Shown: one piece after another, positions 32,213-36,632 of the stretch
Layout: each line of letters begins with the position of its first letter
Numbering within the stretch: the stretch's first letter is position 1
NCBI GenBank assembly: GCA_049670505.1
Contig: JBATTK010000017.1
Location: 1 to 36,632 of the forward strand
Reading direction: 5' to 3'
Source of the DNA: JBATTK01 sp049670505
GTDB lineage: Bacteria > Bacteroidota > Bacteroidia > Flavobacteriales > Flavobacteriaceae
DNA: 36,632 bases
Program-made: the position numbers and the translations under genes
The notes under the pieces: model-generated
The model's input: only the letters and a program-made list of their open reading frames with translations
Database searches by the model: none
Told to the model about the DNA's origin: nothing

Positions 32213-32920
32213 ATGGAAACAGCAAACAAAAAAATACTTTTGGTCGAGGACGACCCCAATTTTGGAATTGTTTTAAAGGATTATTTATCCATGAACGACT
32301 TTGATGTAACCCTCGCCAAAAATGGTATGGAAGGTTTTGAAAAGTTTAAAAAGGATAATTTTGACGTTTGTATTTTGGATGTGATGATGCCTTATAAAGA
32401 TGGCTATACATTGGCAAAGGAGATACGTGAGAAGAATGAAAATGTACCGATTGTCTTTTTGACGGCAAAAACAATGAAGGAAGATGTTCTCAAGGGCTAT
32501 AAATCAGGGGCGGACGATTATCTCAATAAACCTTTTGATTCAGAAGTATTGTTGATGAAGCTTAGGGCAATTTTGCAGCGTAAGGCATCCAATACGTTGG
32601 CAGATAGTAAACAGTTTGAGTTTACCATTGGAGGATTTCATTTAAACTCCAAGCTTAGGTTCCTAAAGTATAAGGACGAGGAAGCTATAAAACTTTCGCC
32701 CAAAGAAAATGAGTTGTTACGCCTGTTGGCATTGCATGAAAATGATCTGATGCCCAGAGAATTGGCTCTGACAAAGATATGGAGAGACGATAATTACTTT
32801 ACCTCAAGAAGTATGGATGTATATATCGCTAAATTACGCAAGTATCTTAAAAGAGATGATACGGTGGAGATTCTAAATATTCATGGAGAAGGATTTAGAT
32901 TGGTGATCAAAACGGAATAG
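32213..32920 (+). CDS. OmpR/PhoB-family response regulator
   Basis: DNA-binding response regulator, expected target of the upstream kinase. The 235-residue protein has an N-terminal receiver domain with acidic VEDD at 11-14, phospho-acceptor D56 in CILDVMMPYKDGY, FLTAKT near 82-87 and the conserved lysine in DYLNKPFD. The C-terminal winged-helix domain at about 135-232 includes LSPKENELLRLLALHEND and RSMDVYIAKLRKYLKRDD, ending HGEGFRLV. It resembles RprY-like regulators. It is followed by a strong bidirectional terminator. Confidence 0.95.
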   Translation: METANKKILLVEDDPNFGIVLKDYLSMNDFDVTLAKNGMEGFEKFKKDNFDVCILDVMMPYKDGYTLAKEIREKNENVPIVFLTAKTMKEDVLKGYKSGADDYLNKPFDSEVLLMKLRAILQRKASNTLADSKQFEFTIGGFHLNSKLRFLKYKDEEAIKLSPKENELLRLLALHENDLMPRELALTKIWRDDNYFTSRSMDVYIAKLRKYLKRDDTVEILNIHGEGFRLVIKTE

Positions 32921-32943
32921 GACATTTTCAGAATAAAAATGAG

Positions 32944-32977
32944 AAAACCACCCTACCGTAAGTGTCGGGGTGGTTTT
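32944..32977. terminator. Bidirectional intrinsic terminator between the regulator and GntP genes
   Basis: Perfect 10-bp arms AAAACCACCC (32944-32953) and GGGTGGTTTT (32968-32977) flank a 14-base loop, with A tract before and T tract after. The symmetry suits both convergent transcripts. Confidence 0.9.
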
Positions 32978-32987
32978 TTGTTTTCTA

Positions 32988-34325
32988 TTATACCAGCATA
33001 TTTATGATGGCCACGCTTAGAAATCCCGTTAGGGCCAAAAGGGTGGTCATTATAGTCCAAGACCTAAAAGTTTGTTTTTCCGTGATTCCCAAATACTGAC
33101 CTACCAACCAAAAACCACTATCGTTTACATGGGAAAAAATACTGGCCCCTGATGCAATAGCAATCACCAAACAAGCTAATTCGGCATTGCCAAGGGGAGT
33201 ATTTGCGATCAAAGGTGCCGCGAGTCCAGCTGCGGTAATCATGGCCACGGTAGCAGATCCCTGAATAATTCTCACAATAGCTGCGCTTACAAATGCAAAA
33301 GCAAGGATAGGAAATCCGGCATTGCTTAACGAGGTCGCCAATAATTCGCCGGCACCTGTATTGGTCAATACCTGTTTAAAAACACCTCCAGCACCGGTCA
33401 ACAATATGATTGTACCCGCTGGCTCAAGTGATTTACCGGTAATTTTGAACAATTTCTCCTTACTGAACCCTCTTCGTATGCCAAAAAAATACCAGGCTAG
33501 GATATTGGCAATAATCAATGCAGAGAAAGGGTGTCCTATTAAAGAGATGAAGTTTTTGATAACCGAATTTTTTAACGGGATCAAATCACTTGTAAAAACG
33601 GTATTCAACAGAATAAGGACTATAGGGGTACTTATAATCCAAAGTGTTAGACCTATGTGGGGAAGATTTGTTTCCTCCGTATCTTCATTTGCCGCAGGAG
33701 CCTCTACGTGAATCTTTTTAGAAATATACTTGCCGAACCAAAGTCCGCTTACCAATGCAGTAGGTATTCCTACCATAAATCCGATTAAAATTACCCAACC
33801 CAGTTCTGCACCTATGATTTCGGCAACGGCGATTGGCCCGGGGGTGGGGGGAATAAAAGCATGGGTAATGGCCAAACCCGCTAAAAGAGGAATGGCGTAA
33901 AGCAACAATGATTTTTTTGTTTTGCGCTGTAGCGCATAAATCATAGGAACCAATATGATAAAGGCTACGTCAAAAAACACTGGAATTGCAATTAAGAAAC
34001 CTGAAATCACCATAGCCGTGGGTGCCCTTTTCATACCAAATTTACCGATCATGAAGTTGGCAATGGTTTTAGCTCCTCCCGAGTATTCCAAAATAGCACC
34101 GAACATGGCGCCAAGACCTACGACAGTTGCTACAAATCCAAGAGTACTGCCCATACCGTCCTGTACCGTTTTAATAATTTGTTGTGCATCCAATCCTGCA
34201 ATAAGCCCTACTGTAATACTTCCGATAAGTAATGCTATAAAGGCATGGATTTTGAGTTTTAGGATTAAAAATAGGAGTAGCGCTATTCCAATGACAATAG
34301 CTAAAATAAGATTGGTTTCTATCAT
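32988..34325 (-). CDS. GntP-family gluconate/organic-acid:H+ symporter
   Basis: Inner-membrane permease of the gluconate:H+ symporter family, importing gluconate or a related sugar acid. The 445-residue protein, normal for the family, has about 12 or more hydrophobic segments. Family-typical stretches are GLGAMFGAILEYSGGAKTIA near 70-89, AFIPPTPGPIAVAEIIGAEL near 156-175, TGAGGVFKQVLTNTG near 306-320, and the C-terminal SHVNDSGFWLVGQYLG near 399-414. No catabolic enzyme for gluconate lies next to it, so the substrate is open. It has its own promoter and shares a terminator with the regulator gene. Confidence 0.92.
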   Translation of the reverse strand: MIETNLILAIVIGIALLLFLILKLKIHAFIALLIGSITVGLIAGLDAQQIIKTVQDGMGSTLGFVATVVGLGAMFGAILEYSGGAKTIANFMIGKFGMKRAPTAMVISGFLIAIPVFFDVAFIILVPMIYALQRKTKKSLLLYAIPLLAGLAITHAFIPPTPGPIAVAEIIGAELGWVILIGFMVGIPTALVSGLWFGKYISKKIHVEAPAANEDTEETNLPHIGLTLWIISTPIVLILLNTVFTSDLIPLKNSVIKNFISLIGHPFSALIIANILAWYFFGIRRGFSKEKLFKITGKSLEPAGTIILLTGAGGVFKQVLTNTGAGELLATSLSNAGFPILAFAFVSAAIVRIIQGSATVAMITAAGLAAPLIANTPLGNAELACLVIAIASGASIFSHVNDSGFWLVGQYLGITEKQTFRSWTIMTTLLALTGFLSVAIINMLV

Positions 34326-34371
34326 TTGGTCGTACTAAATACTTTCTTAGACAAGTTGGGATTCAAATGTT

Positions 34372-34379
34372 CAAATATA
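34372..34379 (-). promoter_or_regulatory. -7 element (TATATTTG) for the GntP permease gene
   Basis: On the minus strand this reads TATATTTG, an exact TAnnTTTG match, about 47 bases before the start. A TTG lies about 23 bases further upstream as a possible -33 element. Confidence 0.5.
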
Positions 34380-34438
34380 AAAGGTTTTTTATTAAAGTTT
34401 TACAAGGTATATGTTATCAGGAAGTGATTGTTTAAACC

Positions 34439-34471
34439 AAAAGAGGCTGTACCCAAAGGACAGCCTCTTTT
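34439..34471 (-). terminator. Intrinsic terminator after the M13 peptidase gene
   Basis: Perfect 12-bp arms (34439-34450 and 34460-34471) with a 9-base loop. In the minus direction the stem ends in a T run, fitting the peptidase gene that stops at 34499. The outer A/T pairs make it symmetric. Confidence 0.88.
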
Positions 34472-34498
34472 AGCATTATACTATCGATAGGGATAGGA

Positions 34499-36559
34499 TT
34501 ACCATATTTGAACCCGTTCTTCCGGGGCCAGGTACATTTCATCACCTTCCTTAATATCGAAGGCGTCATAAAAAACGTCAACGTTAAGCAAAGGTTGTAT
34601 GGCCCGCACTTTTCCTGGAGAGTGCGGATCGGTTTTAATTTGTGTTTGTAGGGCTTCATCTCTACTCTTGGTCCTCCACACGGTTGCCCAAGACATAAAG
34701 AAACGTTGTTCAGGGGTAAAACCATCAATATTTTCTGGACGACCATTTTCCGCAAAATACTTTTGAAGACCGTCATATGCACCAAGAACACCTCCCAAGT
34801 CTCCAATGTTTTCGCCTAAGGTAAACTTACCGTTCACGTATACCTCTGGCAATACCTGTACGCTATCATACTGCGATGCCAGTGCATTACCTCTTTCTGT
34901 AAAAGCGGCAAGATCTTCTTCTGTCCACCAATTTTTTAAATTTCCATCCGAATCAAAACGAGCTCCGCTATCATCAAAAGCATGTGAGATTTCATGGCCG
35001 ATTACGGCTCCGATACCACCGTAATTTACTGCTTCATCCGCGGTGTAGTTATAAAAAGGCGGTTGAAGAATAGCTGCCGGAAACACAATTTCATTGTTAA
35101 GGGGGTTAAAATATGCATTTACGGTTTGGGGAGACATGCCCCATTTCGTCTTATCCACAGGCTCTCCGATATCGGCGAAATTCTTATCCTGTTGCCATTT
35201 ATCCACGGCCGTCATATTATCAAAATAAGTCTTGTCGGCAGATACCTCCATGGCCGAATAGTCTTCCCATTTGTCCGGATAGGCAATTTTCACGGTAAAC
35301 TTGTCCAACTTTTCAATGGCCTTGGATTTTGTTTCTTCACCCATCCAATCCAGATTTTTGATACGATCTTTATATGCATCAATTATATTGGCTATCATAT
35401 TTTCAGCCTTTGCTTTCGCTTCGGGCGGAAATTTTGCATCCACATATAATTGTCCCAATGCTTCGCCTACTGATCGGTTTACAGTGGCCAGGGCACGTTC
35501 ATCTGCCGGACGTTGTTTTTCGGAACCCCTTAGATATTTGCTGTAGAACTCCCAATTTGCAGTTTCAATAGCTGTCGTAAGTCTTCCGGAAGCACTATTG
35601 AAAGTATCCCAGCGGACTAATGTTTTTATGTCTTCTATGGAAGTATTTTGGAGGAACTTATCAAGTGCTTCGGTATATTTGATTTGAGTAACGAGAAGCG
35701 TGTCGAACTTTTTGGTGATACCTATATCACTTATCATTTTCTTCATGTCTATACTGGAAAGCATAGCGTCTGTTTCGGCAATGGTACGGGGATTGTTATA
35801 GTTTCTGGCATCACGTCGTTGTACCTTATCGAGTCTGGGTTCCGCAAGGGTGGTTTCCATAGCTAAAATTTTAACGGCCGCTTTCTGTGCATCCGTTTCA
35901 CTATCGCCTAAAAATTGTAACATCCGAGAAATGTGCTTCTTGTATTCCTCCCGTATTTCCTTGGATTTATCATCTTGATCAAGGTAATAATCCCTGTCCG
36001 GAAGGCCAAGTCCATTTGTTCCTAGGTATACTGCGTTCATTGCACTATTGTTTAAATCGGCTTGAACACCAATGCCTATAAAAGGGGAAGAGACCGCAGG
36101 ATTCTTCGCAAGCACCGTCTGTAGGTCTTCTAGAGTTTTTATTCCGGCTATATCATCAAGGGCAGCTTTTAAAGGGGCAATTCCAGCTTTATCTCGTGCA
36201 ACGGTGTCCAATTTGGTATCAAATATGGCCAAGGCTTTTGCTTGATCGGTAGCAGCATCATACGTACCGTTTGTCTTTGCCTCATCCACTATTTTAAGTA
36301 CATCTTCATCCGTAGATTTGCGAAGCACGGAAAACCCTCCCCAACTTGCTCTATCATCGGGAATCTCCGTGTTTTTCATCCAATTACCGTTTACATAATT
36401 ATAAAAGTCTACTTTTGGACTAATACTGGTATCCATATTTTCCAATACAATACCTGGTATTGTTTCTACTTCGGCTACCTTTTCGGCTTTTTCTTTACAA
36501 GCTATAAAGGCAATTGCAAAAGCTGCCATTAAACAAATTTTCTTCATTTTTGTATTCAT
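34499..36559 (-). CDS. M13-family (neprilysin-like) zinc metallopeptidase lipoprotein
   Basis: Secreted, lipid-anchored zinc endopeptidase of family M13, acting on peptides outside the cytosol. The 686-residue protein has a signal peptide ending at lipobox FIAC (C21). The N-terminal M13 domain begins SPKVDFYNYVNGNWMKNTEIP near 47-67. The catalytic motif HEISH has zinc ligands H522 and H526 with E523 as base, followed by AFDDSGARFD. The third ligand is E583 in LGENIGDLGG. NAYFNPLNNEIVFPAAILQPPF near 481-502 is the substrate-cleft signature. A second ATG at codon 5 is also possible. It has its own promoter-like element and terminator. Confidence 0.96.
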   Translation of the reverse strand: MNTKMKKICLMAAFAIAFIACKEKAEKVAEVETIPGIVLENMDTSISPKVDFYNYVNGNWMKNTEIPDDRASWGGFSVLRKSTDEDVLKIVDEAKTNGTYDAATDQAKALAIFDTKLDTVARDKAGIAPLKAALDDIAGIKTLEDLQTVLAKNPAVSSPFIGIGVQADLNNSAMNAVYLGTNGLGLPDRDYYLDQDDKSKEIREEYKKHISRMLQFLGDSETDAQKAAVKILAMETTLAEPRLDKVQRRDARNYNNPRTIAETDAMLSSIDMKKMISDIGITKKFDTLLVTQIKYTEALDKFLQNTSIEDIKTLVRWDTFNSASGRLTTAIETANWEFYSKYLRGSEKQRPADERALATVNRSVGEALGQLYVDAKFPPEAKAKAENMIANIIDAYKDRIKNLDWMGEETKSKAIEKLDKFTVKIAYPDKWEDYSAMEVSADKTYFDNMTAVDKWQQDKNFADIGEPVDKTKWGMSPQTVNAYFNPLNNEIVFPAAILQPPFYNYTADEAVNYGGIGAVIGHEISHAFDDSGARFDSDGNLKNWWTEEDLAAFTERGNALASQYDSVQVLPEVYVNGKFTLGENIGDLGGVLGAYDGLQKYFAENGRPENIDGFTPEQRFFMSWATVWRTKSRDEALQTQIKTDPHSPGKVRAIQPLLNVDVFYDAFDIKEGDEMYLAPEERVQIW

Positions 36560-36600
36560 TTTAGTTTTAATTATTAATTAGTCGTCAACTAATAAGCTAT

Positions 36601-36608
36601 CAAATTTA
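36601..36608 (-). promoter_or_regulatory. Possible -7 element (TAAATTTG) for the M13 peptidase gene
   Basis: On the minus strand this reads TAAATTTG, matching TAnnTTTG, about 42 bases before the start. It is half of a 16-base palindrome (36601-36616), so a reverse-oriented copy also exists. No -33 element is evident before the window ends. Confidence 0.35.
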
Positions 36609-36632
36609 AAAATTTGTATCCTACTATAGGAG

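Noticed and set aside
34432..34806. 124-residue open frame on the minus strand
   Set aside because: It overlaps the end of the M13 peptidase gene in another frame and runs through its terminator hairpin, so it is a shadow frame.
35151..35159. TTATCCACA, a perfect DnaA-box sequence
   Set aside because: It lies alone inside the M13 peptidase coding region with no cluster, AT-rich unwinding element or nearby replication genes.
1..36632. CRISPR arrays, prophage, restriction or other defence cassettes
   Set aside because: No regularly spaced repeats, cas, integrase, methylase-endonuclease or toxin-antitoxin pair is visible. The methyltransferases present are RsmI-like and PrmC.

Overview
The window is a compact, low-GC, housekeeping chromosome segment from a member of Bacteroidota, most likely a marine Flavobacteriaceae. 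Four observations support this. (1) The gene families are Bacteroidota-typical: PorD/DUF4835, RpoZ-like omega, a 482-residue GAPDH with a long N-terminal extension, DUF6913, and the bamD-rpoZ-coaBC-porD-recN cluster. (2) Several start sites have Bacteroidota-type -7 elements (TAnnTTTG) a short way upstream. (3) There is almost no Shine-Dalgarno signal. (4) Surface proteins carry short lipoboxes. Genus level cannot be fixed from the sequence alone. I see no rRNA, tRNA, CRISPR array, transposase, integrase or phage gene. No gene-free stretch exceeds 300 bases; the two longest are about 240 bases (14342-14582 and 23839-24080).

Layout. 1-3156: edge of a minus-strand gene with a signal-peptide-like start, then GAPDH and an HtrA/Deg-type periplasmic protease, both minus. 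3288-6417: plus-strand cell-wall group dapF, GNAT, mltG (overlapping genes), then a separately promoted secreted lysozyme-like protein. 6483-9107: minus-strand operon dnaA, low-molecular-weight phosphatase, RsmI-like methylase. 9318-9716: YbgC-type thioesterase, convergent with a four-gene minus operon (9733-12922): ribD, YihX-like HAD phosphatase, EamA permease, YigZ. 12999-17161: plus-strand GNAT, prmC, LOG-family protein, ligA. 17252-18933: minus-strand pair encoding a 5'-nucleotidase split into two lipoproteins. 19000-20426: DUF6913 and dapA. 20553-23838: bamD, rpoZ, coaBC, porD. 24081-25127: an oppositely oriented SRPBCC/GyrI-like gene lying between porD and recN. 25317-26969: recN. 27106-30546: fabI, then the overlapping trio GT2, YbbR-like, coaE. 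30627-32920: two-component system. 32988-36559: minus-strand GntP permease and an M13 metallopeptidase lipoprotein.

How the genes work together. dapA and dapF serve diaminopimelate/lysine synthesis, and mltG and the lysozyme-like protein act on the resulting peptidoglycan. BamD and PorD act in outer-membrane assembly and type IX secretion. coaBC and coaE cover the last steps of CoA synthesis, and fabI uses ACP-bound acyl chains. dnaA, ligA and recN cover replication and repair. Intrinsic terminators are clear at most convergent or operon ends, and their G-U versus A-C pairing shows which strand they serve.

I did not find a convincing undescribed defence or mobile system. The best leads are the split nucleotidase pair, the antisense gene and hairpins lying between porD and recN, the repeated TTAAGA/TCTTAA palindromes before the lysozyme-like gene, a hairpin plus T-tract in the dnaA leader, and a terminator whose T-tract doubles as a -7 box.
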